In this document: one piece after another, positions 15,819 through 25,178 of the stretch
Numbering within the stretch: the first letter of the stretch is position 1
Layout of the letters: every line of letters starts with the position of its first letter
Assembly (NCBI GenBank): GCA_938045275.1
Contig: CALIMV010000242.1
Span: 1 to 43,977, forward strand
Length of the DNA stretch: 43,977 nucleotides
From: an uncultured Granulosicoccaceae bacterium
GTDB lineage: Bacteria > Pseudomonadota > Gammaproteobacteria > Granulosicoccales > Granulosicoccaceae
Reading direction: 5' to 3'
The notes under the pieces: generated by a model
Told to the model about the DNA's origin: nothing
The model's database searches: none
What the model saw: only the letters and a program-made list of their open reading frames with translations
Position numbers and translations under genes: made by a program

Positions 15819-18467
15819 ATGGATTCTAAAAAACAAGACACTTTCAGCGCACCACTTATCGTTCTGAACTCATACGGTTTCTCAGGTGCTGAAACGCTTG
15901 CGACGTTTCTGGCCCCGCATGCCCAGATCGGGCTGCTCCCGGGTCAGAATTTCATCCAACAAGAACACGCGCTGTATCGGCCAATTTGTATTCCGAAAAA
16001 CGATGCAACCGCTTGCTTCGAATTGCTCGCGACAAAACAATACACAAAGGCCGGTGTTCAGTGGGCAGGGCTTGGTAAATTTATGGCCCCCGAATACGCC
16101 GAGCGTTACTCGATTACGGCTCACCGAACACGGTTTATCGAAAACTACGCACACCTGAGTTATACCGATAAGTCGACTTACACCCGTTTGATCAAACTAT
16201 ATACTCAATGTTTTTTCGAATGCATGGGCGAAGATACAAGCGCTCTATCAAACTACGGATTTTACGGTTCAAACCTACTGCTGAATGCCTCGGCTTATCC
16301 GAACTTTGAAGGCGACACAAAAATTTTGCAAGTAAAACCCACTCCAGCACAATGGCTGGCTTTAGCTTCACAGACGCGCACATGGAACCCGGAGAAAGCA
16401 TTACACTTTTACCTTATTCAAAATCTGTTTATCGCTTTTTGCGAGAGAAAACAAAACAACATTCACAGCATCAGCTTCTATGATTTGATCAAAGACACAC
16501 AAAACACCATGGACAGTTGCTGTGACTTTCTGGGTATAAACAATTGGAATGTCGACACACTGCCAAGTGGACAAGGCCATGCGCCGGCCACAGGAGCATT
16601 TTTTGATAAGGTATTTGACGACGCCGACAAAATTAGGGACATCTATGCTAACAGCTATTGGTTTGAAGCTGCCAATAGCATAGACGAATGGGCAAATGAC
16701 TTTCTTGATGACAAGCAAGCTATGACATTGCTTGAACGTTACCGTCGTTATTGGAATTCCACGTCGCACATTGCGTTCGATTGGTCCGGTCCACTTGAGA
16801 TTCAATTAGCGGAAATGATTAAGCGGCACACCAATAGCTTGCCGCGTTTAGCAGGTTGTAGCAATCAAGGCATTGCCTATCAATTCTACCAACATTGGTA
16901 CATATCGGACTCAATCGATCATTGCAAGGTTGTCGGAAAACCCATGTTTCCACTTGGGGAAATAGAAGCACAAATTCCTGTTCCAAAACTACAGTACTTC
17001 ATGCGTATCGCGATTCACTACGTTCATTCGAGTGTTGCACTTCAAGGCGAAAAACTACATAGCTACCACTCAGCCAAGAATAGCCATTTATATAAAACAC
17101 TGTGTAATGATGAGATGCAATTGGCTATAGACAGAAATTTTCTGCGCAATGACTTTGATGAGATGCAAGCAACCATTGACCACACAGAAGCGCTTTTTAA
17201 GGAATTAAAAGAGTCGGGCATATCCAACGCTGCAATTCATGCAAAAACCATAAGTACAGATCAAGTGATTAGACTTGCCACTGCCAAAATCACAGACGAA
17301 GAAATCAATACTATTGCGGTATCAGGCCCGGATATTACTGAGTACGAGAACAAGATGGTCGCGTCTGCAATGAGTGACTGGTACCAGAATCCATACTTTT
17401 ATTGCGAAGAATTTGAAAGACGGTTTGCTGAATACCACAATCGCAACTATGCCCTGATGACACCAAACTGCACATCCGCTCAACATCTTCTGCTTAACGG
17501 TTTGGGCATAGGGCCTGGTGATGAAGTACTGGTGCCAGAAGCCACCTGGATTGCATCGGCAGCACCCATCTATTACACCGGCGCCATACCGGTTTATTGC
17601 GACATTGATGAAGATGACTGGTGTATTAGCATTGAATCAATGAGACAAAATTTAACTGCCAACACTTGCGCTATCCTTGCCGTAAATCTGTACGGCAATA
17701 TGGCGAAAATGGATGAAATCGAACGCTTTGCGATAGCGAATAATTTGCTACTAATTGAGGATGCTGCGGAATCTGTTGGTTCAATTTATAAGGGCCGGAA
17801 ATCAGGTGAGTTCGGTGTAGGCTCGGTATTTAGCTTTCACAGAACCAAAACCATGACCACAGGCGAAGGTGGCATGCTGCTGATAGATGATGAAGCGTTG
17901 TTCAATCGTTGCGTTAAATTACGCGATCATGGCCGTGGTCCGAATACACCGCCATTCACTCACGAGTTGATTACCCACAAATACATGCCGTTTAACTTGC
18001 AAGCGGCACTTGGTCTGGCACAATTTGACCGCCTGGATCAGTTAGTCGACAGGAAACGACATATTCTGCACTTCTACAAACAGCGACTGACCCGGTTTGA
18101 CAACCTGTTACTCAACCCTGAACCGGACTATATTTATAACAGCGCCTGGTGCTCAACTATTGTACTTGGTGAAGAGTTCAGTTATACGAAAGCGTCGCTG
18201 ATGAGTGCATTGCAAGCCGAAGGCATTCCGAGCAGGCCGTTTTTTTATCCGCTCACAACACAACCGGGCATCCAGAGACTGTTGGGCAGCAACGTTGACT
18301 TCAGTATGAAAAATCCAACAGCATTTGCCATTAGCGACCGTGGAATCAATTTACCTTCCGCGTTAAACCTGAGCGACAAACAACTGGACTACATTTGCAC
18401 CGTTTTAGAGAATCTACTGGATGCAGATTTGAGCGCGTCTATAAACCAACGTACCAAAGCTGCTTAA
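15819..18467 (+). CDS. Fusion: sulfotransferase-like N-terminus plus DegT/DnrJ/EryC1/StrS PLP aminotransferase
   Basis: The 882-residue C-terminal part (about 507-875) is a clear type I PLP aminotransferase of the sugar aminotransferase (ArnB/PseC/DesV) family: TPNCTSAQHLLLNGLGIGPG, then EDAAES near 647 and SFHRTKTMTTGEGGML with the Schiff-base lysine at K677. The first 300 or so residues resemble a sulfotransferase P-loop fold. NSYGFSGAETLATFL (13-27) sits where RSGTTLL is normal, and SFYDLIKDTQNTMDSCCDFL (about 220-240) matches the conserved YEDL...FLG segment, but the usual PAPS-binding Lys/Arg residues are not obvious. Residues 300-500 are unassigned. No sulfur-activation or nucleotide-sugar genes are adjacent. 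The start lacks a clear Shine-Dalgarno. Family calls: aminotransferase strong, sulfotransferase-like tentative. Confidence 0.85.
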   Translation: MDSKKQDTFSAPLIVLNSYGFSGAETLATFLAPHAQIGLLPGQNFIQQEHALYRPICIPKNDATACFELLATKQYTKAGVQWAGLGKFMAPEYAERYSITAHRTRFIENYAHLSYTDKSTYTRLIKLYTQCFFECMGEDTSALSNYGFYGSNLLLNASAYPNFEGDTKILQVKPTPAQWLALASQTRTWNPEKALHFYLIQNLFIAFCERKQNNIHSISFYDLIKDTQNTMDSCCDFLGINNWNVDTLPSGQGHAPATGAFFDKVFDDADKIRDIYANSYWFEAANSIDEWANDFLDDKQAMTLLERYRRYWNSTSHIAFDWSGPLEIQLAEMIKRHTNSLPRLAGCSNQGIAYQFYQHWYISDSIDHCKVVGKPMFPLGEIEAQIPVPKLQYFMRIAIHYVHSSVALQGEKLHSYHSAKNSHLYKTLCNDEMQLAIDRNFLRNDFDEMQATIDHTEALFKELKESGISNAAIHAKTISTDQVIRLATAKITDEEINTIAVSGPDITEYENKMVASAMSDWYQNPYFYCEEFERRFAEYHNRNYALMTPNCTSAQHLLLNGLGIGPGDEVLVPEATWIASAAPIYYTGAIPVYCDIDEDDWCISIESMRQNLTANTCAILAVNLYGNMAKMDEIERFAIANNLLLIEDAAESVGSIYKGRKSGEFGVGSVFSFHRTKTMTTGEGGMLLIDDEALFNRCVKLRDHGRGPNTPPFTHELITHKYMPFNLQAALGLAQFDRLDQLVDRKRHILHFYKQRLTRFDNLLLNPEPDYIYNSAWCSTIVLGEEFSYTKASLMSALQAEGIPSRPFFYPLTTQPGIQRLLGSNVDFSMKNPTAFAISDRGINLPSALNLSDKQLDYICTVLENLLDADLSASINQRTKAA

Positions 18468-19135
18468 ACAGAGCGTTGCTGGCCGTTGTCTTTTGGCCCC
18501 AGACCTAAAAAGAAAGGCGCTGCTTTTTTTACCCAGTCTTCAGGTGATGGCGCATCATTAGCCGAAGCACCGAAACACGATTGAAGCATTTCCGTATTGA
18601 TAATACCCGGATTAACCGGAACTGCTGCAAGACCATCTGGCAGATCTTGTGCTAATGCTTGCGTCATGCCCTCTATTGCCCATTTGCTGGCACAATAAGC
18701 GGCCACATCAGCCGACACTGAGCGTCCCCAGCCACTACTTATATTGGCGATCACACCGCTTCTTCGCGCAATCATGGCCGGCAACACATGTCGAATAACC
18801 GAGAATACAGCAGTAATATTTATATCCACCAATTGCTTGAACTCCTCTAACGGAACTTCCCACAAAGGCGCGTTTTTGGCTATTACCGCGGCATTGTTAA
18901 TGACAAGATCAGGTACACCCCACGCCTGTTCAAGCTCTGCAATCCAGCCTTGCACAGCTTTGTCATCGCTAAGATCAACTGCACTAATCTGATGATCATT
19001 GCCTAGCGAATCTTGTAGACTCTTGACCGCTTTGTCACTTCTGGCACAGCCTGCAATTGAATGGCCTTGTTGTGCGTACTCGCGACAGAGCGCTTCCCCA
19101 AGCCCACGACTAACACCTGTAATTAAAATATTCAT
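18464..19135 (-). CDS. Short-chain dehydrogenase/reductase (SDR)
   Basis: I choose the ATG at 19135 (223 residues), which overlaps the stop of the upstream DMT gene as ATGA. The longer frame upstream is only antisense of that transporter. The classical SDR pattern is complete: TGVSRGLG at 6-13 for NAD(P), NNAA at 80-83, and the catalytic S133/S134, Y147 and K151 (YCASK). The substrate is unknown. Its stop codon overlaps the convergent stop of the aminotransferase fusion (18464-18467), leaving no room for a terminator between them. It is the third gene of a leftward operon after an ABC exporter and a DMT transporter. Confidence 0.92.
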   Translation of the reverse strand: MNILITGVSRGLGEALCREYAQQGHSIAGCARSDKAVKSLQDSLGNDHQISAVDLSDDKAVQGWIAELEQAWGVPDLVINNAAVIAKNAPLWEVPLEEFKQLVDINITAVFSVIRHVLPAMIARRSGVIANISSGWGRSVSADVAAYCASKWAIEGMTQALAQDLPDGLAAVPVNPGIINTEMLQSCFGASANDAPSPEDWVKKAAPFFLGLGPKDNGQQRSV

Positions 19136-20076
19136 CGATTCACTCTCTTGTTTAACGGTTTTTGAGCAAACACACTGAGCGCCGCACCAACCACTATGAT
19201 CAGCGCTCCCGCCCAGGTGAGCAACGCATAGGATTCGTTGAAAATCACAGTACCAACGAGCAGCGCTACTACTGCCGCTATATAACCGATTTGGCTCAAA
19301 TAGGTTGGCCCACCAACAAGTTGCAACCGCGCGTGTAGAGCAACCATTACCGTTGCGACCAGAACTGTCAGTACTACTGCCGGCATTATCGAGAACAAAC
19401 TTTGCGACAATGGGATAGGTGACAATGGCGCTAGAGACAATGGCACATTGGGAAGAATAAGGACTAAAACCAATAGCATGCACGCTGCAGCCAAATTGAT
19501 ACCGATGGCCAGTTCCATGGGTTCGGCATCGCTTGGCCAGGCCATGGTACGAAATACGTTACCAATTGCAAGCGATATTGGTATCCCCAATCCAGCCAGA
19601 AACCACGCCATGCTGGCAGGTTGTTCTATTTCACCTCGCGTAATACTGAAGATAACAGCACCAACGAAACCAATTGCTATACCAACAGAGCCCAGAACGG
19701 TTGGCATTCGCACTTGCCAGATCGATGAAAAGGCAAGCGTAAACAGCGGCGATATTGTTAACAGTAAACTTGTAAAACCCGAACCCAGCTGAGGGATGAC
19801 GCTAAAGGTCAGTATATTGGGTATAACCAAGGACACAATTGCGGCTAAGCAGTAAAACAACACATTATTCGCTTTAAGCAATAGCGGCAGCTTAAAAAAT
19901 ACTCGATAAGCCAACAGACTAAGCGTTGCTCCGCCAGACATAAGCAGTGCCCACACCACAGGGGATACTCCGGCCTGTGCACCGATTTTTCCGAGTGGGA
20001 AGGTGAGGCCCAGTAAACTACCAACTGCGATAAGAAGAAACGCGGCCGAATTCATTATCGATGTTGAATTATTCAT
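19132..20076 (-). CDS. DMT-superfamily (EamA) transporter
   Basis: The protein is about 314 residues, taking the ATG at 20076. A TTG 7 codons upstream and an ATG 7 codons downstream are alternatives, and none has a strong Shine-Dalgarno. Ten hydrophobic helices form two EamA repeats, with FPLGKIGAQAGVSPVVWALL near the start and GPTYLSQIGYIAAVVALLVG in the second repeat. It is a probable metabolite exporter of the inner membrane. It lies 43 nt after the MsbA-like exporter gene and overlaps the SDR gene by 4 nt, so all three are probably co-transcribed. The sequence gives no clue to the substrate. Confidence 0.88.
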   Translation of the reverse strand: MNNSTSIMNSAAFLLIAVGSLLGLTFPLGKIGAQAGVSPVVWALLMSGGATLSLLAYRVFFKLPLLLKANNVLFYCLAAIVSLVIPNILTFSVIPQLGSGFTSLLLTISPLFTLAFSSIWQVRMPTVLGSVGIAIGFVGAVIFSITRGEIEQPASMAWFLAGLGIPISLAIGNVFRTMAWPSDAEPMELAIGINLAAACMLLVLVLILPNVPLSLAPLSPIPLSQSLFSIMPAVVLTVLVATVMVALHARLQLVGGPTYLSQIGYIAAVVALLVGTVIFNESYALLTWAGALIIVVGAALSVFAQKPLNKRVNR

Positions 20077-20119
20077 CAATATCTTTAATCGCTGCAATCA
20101 CACGGGTTCCAATAGTTGC

Positions 20120-21913
20120 CTAATAGGTTGTTAATGCAGCTGAGCCGGTTTGCACTTGCCATTGCCTTGCATAGAATCCATTGATAGCAATCAGTTGCGC
20201 ATGTGTACCCTGCTCCACGACCCGCCCTTGATCAAGCACGACGATGTTGTCAGCACCGACAATGGTAGACAGGCGGTGTGCTACCACCAATACTGTTCTA
20301 TTCCTTGATACTCTGGCCAGGGACTTTTGAATTGCCGCCTCGGTTTCATTATCAACAGCGCTAGTGGCTTCATCGAGTATAAGTATGGGCGGGTTTTTCA
20401 ATATCGCTCGCGCCAAAGACAATCTTTGTCTTTGGCCTCCAGACAATTTTACGCCTCGCTCTCCAACCAACGTGTCTATACCATCGGATAACTCACTCAC
20501 AAAATCCCAAGCTTCAGCCGATTTTATAGCCAATTCGATCTCATCATCTGATGCGTCTGGTTTACCATATGCGATGTTGTCTCGCACGCTGCCCTCGAAC
20601 AGAAATACATCTTGACTGACCAAGCCAATAGATTCACGTAAGGCTGCCAATGTGAGTTGATCAATTGGCTCATTGTCGATTCTAATGCTACCTGTGGTCA
20701 CCGGATAGAACCTTAACAGCAATTTGATTAATGTTGATTTACCCGAACCTGTCGCGCCGACAAGTGCGATGGTATTTCCGGCTGACACGGTCAGCGAAAT
20801 ATTCTGAACACCAGCCTTTGTTCCAAAGTATTGGAAAGAGATATCATCAAACTGAATTTGACCGTTAACAGGCTTTGCCAATTCCTTCGTACCAGTGTTG
20901 CGCACATCACTCGGTGTCTCTATAAGGCCAAGTATTCGCCGTGTACTGGCCATAGCGCGCTCATACAGATCAACTGTTTGAGCAAGACGCGTTAGCGGCC
21001 ACAACAACCGTTGTGTTAAAAACACTAACATGCCGTAGGCACCAACGTTCAAACTACCATCAAGCGTTTTAAAACCACCAACGATAAACGTAGCTAAAAA
21101 CCCCACCAATATGGCCATTCGAATCATCGGTACAAAAGCAGAGCTCACTCGAATGGCTCGTCTATTTGCTGTTACATAACGTTCACTGGCGCCACGCAAT
21201 CGAGCGGACTCTCGGTTTTCAGCGGTAAATGATTTTATCGTTGCCATACCACCAAGGTTGTTGGATAAGCGATTAGCCAGTCCACCCACTTCGGCACGTA
21301 CGTCTGAATACAAAGGCGTGGCTTTTCGCATAAAGTAAAAAGCCCCCCAAATTACTACGGGTATCGGTGTTATAGCAAGCCACGCAATGGTTGGCGATAC
21401 ATAGAAAAACACACCACCAACCAACAAGACAGCCATAAATACTTGTAAAAAATCGTTGGCTCCACCGTCGAGAAAACGCTCGAGTTGATTGACATCGTCA
21501 TTCAAAATAGCAACGAGCTCGCCCGATCCGCGCGATTCAAAGAAGCTCATGTCTTGACGCTGCACTTGATCGTAAGCAGCCTGTCGCATGTCGGCTTGTA
21601 AGTCTTGTGCCAGATTGCGCCACAATATCAAGTATAAATACTCAAACGCTGACTCCCCAACCCAGATAAGAAAAGTCAAAACACCCAGAACAACAATTTG
21701 AGACTGAGGAGTAGTAAAGCCTAAGCTTGCGACAAAACTGGACTCTCTATTAACCACCACATCAATTGCGATACCAATCAGAATTTCGGGCATGATGTCG
21801 AAAAACGTGTTCAGCGCTGAACAAAGACTTGCCAGAATGATACGACGCCGATATCCGCGAGCGTAGCGAATAAGACGCAGCAAAGCGCTAAAGCTGGTTG
21901 TGGATTCTGTCAT
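20120..21913 (-). CDS. ABC exporter, fused membrane and ATPase domains (MsbA/multidrug type)
   Basis: The 597-residue half-transporter presumably works as a homodimer in the inner membrane. A type I exporter domain with about six helices (residues 15-320) includes QRQDMSFFESRGSGELVAIL, a typical coupling region. The ATPase domain (about 345-585) has Walker A GATGSGKST, signature LSGGQRQRLSLARAIL, Walker B ILILDEATSAVD and the H-loop VVAHRLST. The cargo could be lipid, drug or peptide. The length and motifs do not separate MsbA from other exporters, and no lpxK or peptide gene adjoins. It starts the leftward ABC-DMT-SDR operon. Confidence 0.93.
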   Translation of the reverse strand: MTESTTSFSALLRLIRYARGYRRRIILASLCSALNTFFDIMPEILIGIAIDVVVNRESSFVASLGFTTPQSQIVVLGVLTFLIWVGESAFEYLYLILWRNLAQDLQADMRQAAYDQVQRQDMSFFESRGSGELVAILNDDVNQLERFLDGGANDFLQVFMAVLLVGGVFFYVSPTIAWLAITPIPVVIWGAFYFMRKATPLYSDVRAEVGGLANRLSNNLGGMATIKSFTAENRESARLRGASERYVTANRRAIRVSSAFVPMIRMAILVGFLATFIVGGFKTLDGSLNVGAYGMLVFLTQRLLWPLTRLAQTVDLYERAMASTRRILGLIETPSDVRNTGTKELAKPVNGQIQFDDISFQYFGTKAGVQNISLTVSAGNTIALVGATGSGKSTLIKLLLRFYPVTTGSIRIDNEPIDQLTLAALRESIGLVSQDVFLFEGSVRDNIAYGKPDASDDEIELAIKSAEAWDFVSELSDGIDTLVGERGVKLSGGQRQRLSLARAILKNPPILILDEATSAVDNETEAAIQKSLARVSRNRTVLVVAHRLSTIVGADNIVVLDQGRVVEQGTHAQLIAINGFYARQWQVQTGSAALTTY

Positions 21914-22391
21914 GCTGGTGAGTTCGAGGGCGTTGTTCCAGGCTTTATGGTTTATCTAGATCTTATACGAATTCTGTCAGCTCAGCCGATTGCAGATTCT
22001 GCGTCATTGAACCTCTACTTAGCAGTACACCCTGATTGCATGCACATTGACCTCATGTAGACTTCAAACTACTTACTTGAATAATGAACTGCAATAACTG
22101 TTACCACTCGCGGCATGCAAAATAGTCAACACGCCGGGAAGCACTTTCTTTCAAGTTACCCCAAGAAGGCTGGCAACCATTTTGCCGACTCATCGCTCAA
22201 AGTACCGCAGTAAGCTGGAAAAATCAGGGGGTGTAATACAGCAGGAATAGGGCAATCGATTTCTGTCAGATAATCATTTTCGTTACCCATTAAAAAGGCC
22301 CTGTCTGTTAACAGACAGGGCCTTTATTTACACGTGCTACAGTCAAGTATTGTTACGCTATAAACCGCAACGCTTGACTGCTCATCAGCAT
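21914..22391. other. Intergenic region between the ABC exporter and rplQ
   Basis: The 478 nt hold the rplQ terminator (22294-22325), an imperfect 12-bp inverted repeat (22341-22352 AGTCAAGTATTG against 22368-22379 CAACGCTTGACT) between rplQ and that terminator, and presumably the exporter promoter. No reading frame with a recognisable product or RNA gene was seen in 21940-22290. Confidence 0.5.
22294..22325 (-). terminator. Rho-independent terminator of the ribosomal super-operon
   Basis: A perfect palindrome has 16-bp arms (AAAGGCCCTGTCTGTT then its complement). It is followed on the minus strand by a T-run (TTTTTAATGG counting the stem end). It sits about 65 nt after rplQ, the last gene of the leftward rplC-rplQ run. 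T-rich flanks on both sides would allow termination in both directions. Confidence 0.9.
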
Positions 22392-22754
22392 TTATTCACC
22401 GCGATCAACAAACTCAATAATCGCCATAGGAGCATTGTCACCAGGACGCATTCCGCACTTCATAATACGGGTATACCCACCAGGTCGCGCTGAAAACCGC
22501 GGCCCAAGATCAGTGAACAATTTGCCAACCGCTGCCTTATCACGTAAACGAGCAAACGCCAGACGACGCTTCGACACGCTGTCTTCCTTGCTCATGGTAA
22601 TAAGAGGCTCGACCACACGCCTTAGTTCTTTGGCTTTTGGTAATGTGGTACGAATAGATTCGTGCTCAACCAATGATGTAGCCATATTGCGGAACATTGC
22701 CTGACGATGGCTACTGTTTCTATTGAGCTGACGCCCACTTTTACGATGTCTCAT
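22392..22754 (-). CDS. rplQ: 50S ribosomal protein L17
   Basis: The 120-residue protein begins [20 protein letters not shown], the invariant L17 start, and contains [21 protein letters not shown]17 lies near the peptide exit side of the large subunit. It ends with VIEFVDRGE, so it is short, without the longer basic tails of some species. It is the last gene of the alpha part of the cluster, after rpoA with an 87-nt spacer that holds a 15-bp tandem duplication right in its ribosome-binding region. A strong terminator follows. Confidence 0.99.
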   Translation of the reverse strand: MRHRKSGRQLNRNSSHRQAMFRNMATSLVEHESIRTTLPKAKELRRVVEPLITMSKEDSVSKRRLAFARLRDKAAVGKLFTDLGPRFSARPGGYTRIMKCGMRPGDNAPMAIIEFVDRGE

Positions 22755-22762
22755 TTTATATT

Positions 22763-22797
22763 CACCCGACTTATTTCCACCCGACTACTTTCCACTT
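22763..22797. repeat. 15-bp tandem duplication in the rpoA-rplQ spacer
   Basis: CACCCGACTTATTTC (22763-22777) and CACCCGACTACTTTC (22778-22792) match at 13 of 15 bases. A third partial copy begins CACTTG. On the coding (minus) strand this iterates GTGGAAA...GTCGG directly upstream of the rplQ ATG, so the ribosome-binding area itself is duplicated. Confidence 0.75.
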
Positions 22798-22841
22798 GCT
22801 TGTCGATCAATGCCGACAAACTAATCAATTTACTAATTTAG

Positions 22842-23834
22842 CTATTTGCCCAGCTCACGCTGCTTTTGCAGTTCAGGTGGTGGCCAGTTCTCCAGGCGCA
22901 TACCCAATGACAAAGCTTGTTGTGCCAACACGTCCTTGATTTCCGTTAGTGACTTCTTACCAAGGTTTGGCGTCTTCAACAACTCTACTTCGGTTCGTTG
23001 AATCAGGTCGCCAATGTAGTATATGTTTTCTGCCTTCAAACAGTTGGCTGAACGCACCGTTAGCTCCAGATCGTCAACAGGACGCAATAGAATTGGGTCG
23101 ATATCGGAAGCTTCTTCCTCTTCCTGCGTCTGTGTCTCGGCTTTCAGATCAACAAAGACGGACAGTTGTTCCTGAAGAATTGTCGCTGATTTGCGGATAG
23201 CTTCCTCAGGGTCGATAGTGCCGTTTGTTTCCAGGTCGATGATCAATTTATCCAAATCAGTGCGCTGTTCGACACGTGCACTGTCTACGTTGTAGGCAAC
23301 ACGACTAACCGGACTAAACGATGCATCAATTTGCAGACTGCCTATAGGGCGATTTTCGCCTTCATCGAGAGTGCGATTGGATGCCGGCTCGTAACCACGG
23401 CCAACTCGCGCACGCAGAGTCATGTTCAGATTAGTGTTGCCAGTCAAATTACAAATAACATGATCGGGATTTACAATCTCGATGTCGTGATCTAACGTTA
23501 TGTCAGCCGCAGTAACCACACAGGGGCCCTGCTTTACGAGCTTAAGCGTTGCCTCTTCCTTAGCGTGCATAATTATAGATACACCTTTGAGGTTCAACAG
23601 TATGTCGAGCACGTCTTCCTGGACACCTTCCATTGTGGTGTACTCGTGCAAAACGCCTTCTATCTCGGCTTCAAAAATGGCTGCACCGGGCATGGATGAC
23701 AACAGGATGCGTCGTAACGCGTTTCCCAGTGTATGTCCAAAGCCGCGTTCCAGTGGCTCCAGAGTTACTTTCGCATGGTTCGTGCTGGACGCCGACACAT
23801 CAACGATGCGAGGTTTTAAAAATTCAGTCTGCAT
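22842..23834 (-). CDS. rpoA: RNA polymerase alpha subunit
   Basis: The 330-residue protein is full length. The N-terminal assembly domain (about 10-230) includes [20 protein letters not shown], which drives alpha dimerisation and core assembly. An acidic linker [13 protein letters not shown] joins it to the C-terminal domain (about 250-320). There [19 protein letters not shown] carries the arginine equivalent to E. coli R265 that contacts UP elements and activators. It lies between rpsD and rplQ as in most proteobacteria. The 132-nt spacer after rpsD shows no terminator. Confidence 0.99.
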   Translation of the reverse strand: MQTEFLKPRIVDVSASSTNHAKVTLEPLERGFGHTLGNALRRILLSSMPGAAIFEAEIEGVLHEYTTMEGVQEDVLDILLNLKGVSIIMHAKEEATLKLVKQGPCVVTAADITLDHDIEIVNPDHVICNLTGNTNLNMTLRARVGRGYEPASNRTLDEGENRPIGSLQIDASFSPVSRVAYNVDSARVEQRTDLDKLIIDLETNGTIDPEEAIRKSATILQEQLSVFVDLKAETQTQEEEEASDIDPILLRPVDDLELTVRSANCLKAENIYYIGDLIQRTEVELLKTPNLGKKSLTEIKDVLAQQALSLGMRLENWPPPELQKQRELGK

Positions 23835-23967
23835 GGGTATTCAACCTGATTAATATCTACTGAACGTTGTCGAAGAACACATCTTCGACGCTTGTGCTGC
23901 TTGCTCTTAGTACGAAACCACTTGTACACGAAGGGCCAACAGCACTACTGGTACTCTTTTTAAATTT

Positions 23968-24588
23968 CTACTTCGAGTACAGCTCAACTACCAGTGATTC
24001 GTTAATCTCCGCTGGCAAGTCCGCACGATCTGGAACGGATTTGAAAACACCTTCATATTTCTTGTTATCAACTTCCAACCACGCTGGTAGACCGCGTTGT
24101 GCATGCAGTTCCATCGAATCGGAAATTCTTGCCTGCTTTCTGGCTTTTTCGCGAATTGAAATTGTCTGGTTCGGTTTAACCTGATAAGAGGCAATATTCA
24201 CGATTTTGCCGTCTACCAATATTGATTTGTGGGATACCAGCTGACGAGCTTCTGCACGAGTTGAACCAAAGCCCATGCGATACACTACGTTATCCAGGCG
24301 CTGCTCCAACATGGATAACAGATTCTCGCCTGTGGCGCCTTTTGTTGAGGCCGCAGCTTTGTAGTAATTTCGAAATTGCTTTTCCAACACGCCGTACATA
24401 CGACGCAATTTTTGTTTCTCGCGCAGCTGCATCGCATAGTCAGAAGGACGACCTCGCTTGGCACCCTGCATGCCTGGAGGAGTCTCCAGATTGCACTTGG
24501 ATTCAAGCGGACGAATGCCAGACTTCAGATACAAGTCTGTGCCTTCTCTACGACTTAACTTACACTTTGGACCAATATAACGAGCCAC
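23968..24588 (-). CDS. rpsD: 30S ribosomal protein S4
   Basis: The 206-residue primary 16S rRNA binder begins [20 protein letters not shown]. The S4 RNA-binding domain holds [20 protein letters not shown], followed by [13 protein letters not shown]. Only C9 and C31 remain at the N-terminus, so the four-cysteine zinc form is absent. In E. coli S4 represses translation of the alpha operon at a pseudoknot before rpsM. Here only 12 nt separate rpmJ and rpsM, which leaves little room for such a leader. Confidence 0.99.
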   Translation of the reverse strand: MARYIGPKCKLSRREGTDLYLKSGIRPLESKCNLETPPGMQGAKRGRPSDYAMQLREKQKLRRMYGVLEKQFRNYYKAAASTKGATGENLLSMLEQRLDNVVYRMGFGSTRAEARQLVSHKSILVDGKIVNIASYQVKPNQTISIREKARKQARISDSMELHAQRGLPAWLEVDNKKYEGVFKSVPDRADLPAEINESLVVELYSK

Positions 24589-24630
24589 TAATTACACTCC
24601 AACCTTATTTAAACCAGCTGTTTCATTCTG

Positions 24631-25014
24631 TTATACACGGCGCTTTTTAGGCGGCCGGCAGCCATTATGGGGAATTGGCGTTACATCCAGAATGCTACTG
24701 ATTTTAAAACCCACGTTGTTCAATGAACGCACTGCTGAATCGCGACCAGGCCCTGGGCCTTTAACGCGAACATCAATGTTTTTCAATCCATACTCTTTCG
24801 CTGCTTCTCCAGCACGTTCAGCCGCAACTTGCGCAGCGTATGGCGTACTTTTACGAGAACCACGAAAACCTGAGCCGCCAGCAGTTGCCCACGAGAGCGC
24901 GTTGCCTTGACGGTCAGTTATCATCACAATCGTATTGTTAAACGACGCGTGAATGTGTGCGATACCGTCTGTAACGGTACGGCGCGTTTTTTTCTTCGGG
25001 CTACTTGCTGCCAT
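24631..25014 (-). CDS. rpsK: 30S ribosomal protein S11
   Basis: The 127-residue protein of the 30S platform has the conserved [20 protein letters not shown] and the C-terminal [18 protein letters not shown]. It is normal in length. It lies 42 nt upstream of rpsD and follows rpsM across an unusually long 158-nt spacer with five 12-13 bp tandem repeats beginning at the rpsM stop codon. Confidence 0.99.
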   Translation of the reverse strand: MAASSPKKKTRRTVTDGIAHIHASFNNTIVMITDRQGNALSWATAGGSGFRGSRKSTPYAAQVAAERAGEAAKEYGLKNIDVRVKGPGPGRDSAVRSLNNVGFKISSILDVTPIPHNGCRPPKKRRV

Positions 25015-25114
25015 CTTTATGTCTCTAACTTATGCAACTGAGCATGTTGTTATGTTGAGCTTGCGTCTATAACCAAGCTTGATTTAGTAACAATAACGAT
25101 TAACGTTTTACTAA

Positions 25115-25178
25115 CACTGCACTAACCACTGCAGTAATCCACTGCAGTAATCCACTGCAATATTCCACTGCATTACCG
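25115..25178. repeat. Five-copy 12-13 bp tandem repeat after rpsM
   Basis: CACTGC-headed units start at 25115, 25127, 25140, 25153 and 25166. The two central ones are identical, CACTGCAGTAATC. The unit contains the palindrome ACTGCAGT. The last unit includes the rpsM stop codon (TTA at 25173-25175), so on the coding strand the array starts at the end of the gene and fills the first part of the rpsM-rpsK spacer. Confidence 0.85.

Noticed and set aside
15819-18467. Frameshift or assembly fusion of two separate genes
   Set aside because: The frame is continuous over 2.6 kb with a 200-residue coding-like linker and no internal start with a Shine-Dalgarno near residue 500. Sequencing error cannot be fully excluded without reads.
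19136-19483. N-terminal extension of the SDR frame by 116 residues
   Set aside because: The extension is only the opposite frame of the DMT gene. The SDR motif TGVSRGLG begins six residues after the ATG at 19135, which is coupled to the upstream stop.
25115-25178. Possible CRISPR array
   Set aside because: The units are 12-13 bp directly abutting tandem repeats without spacers, and no cas genes are present.
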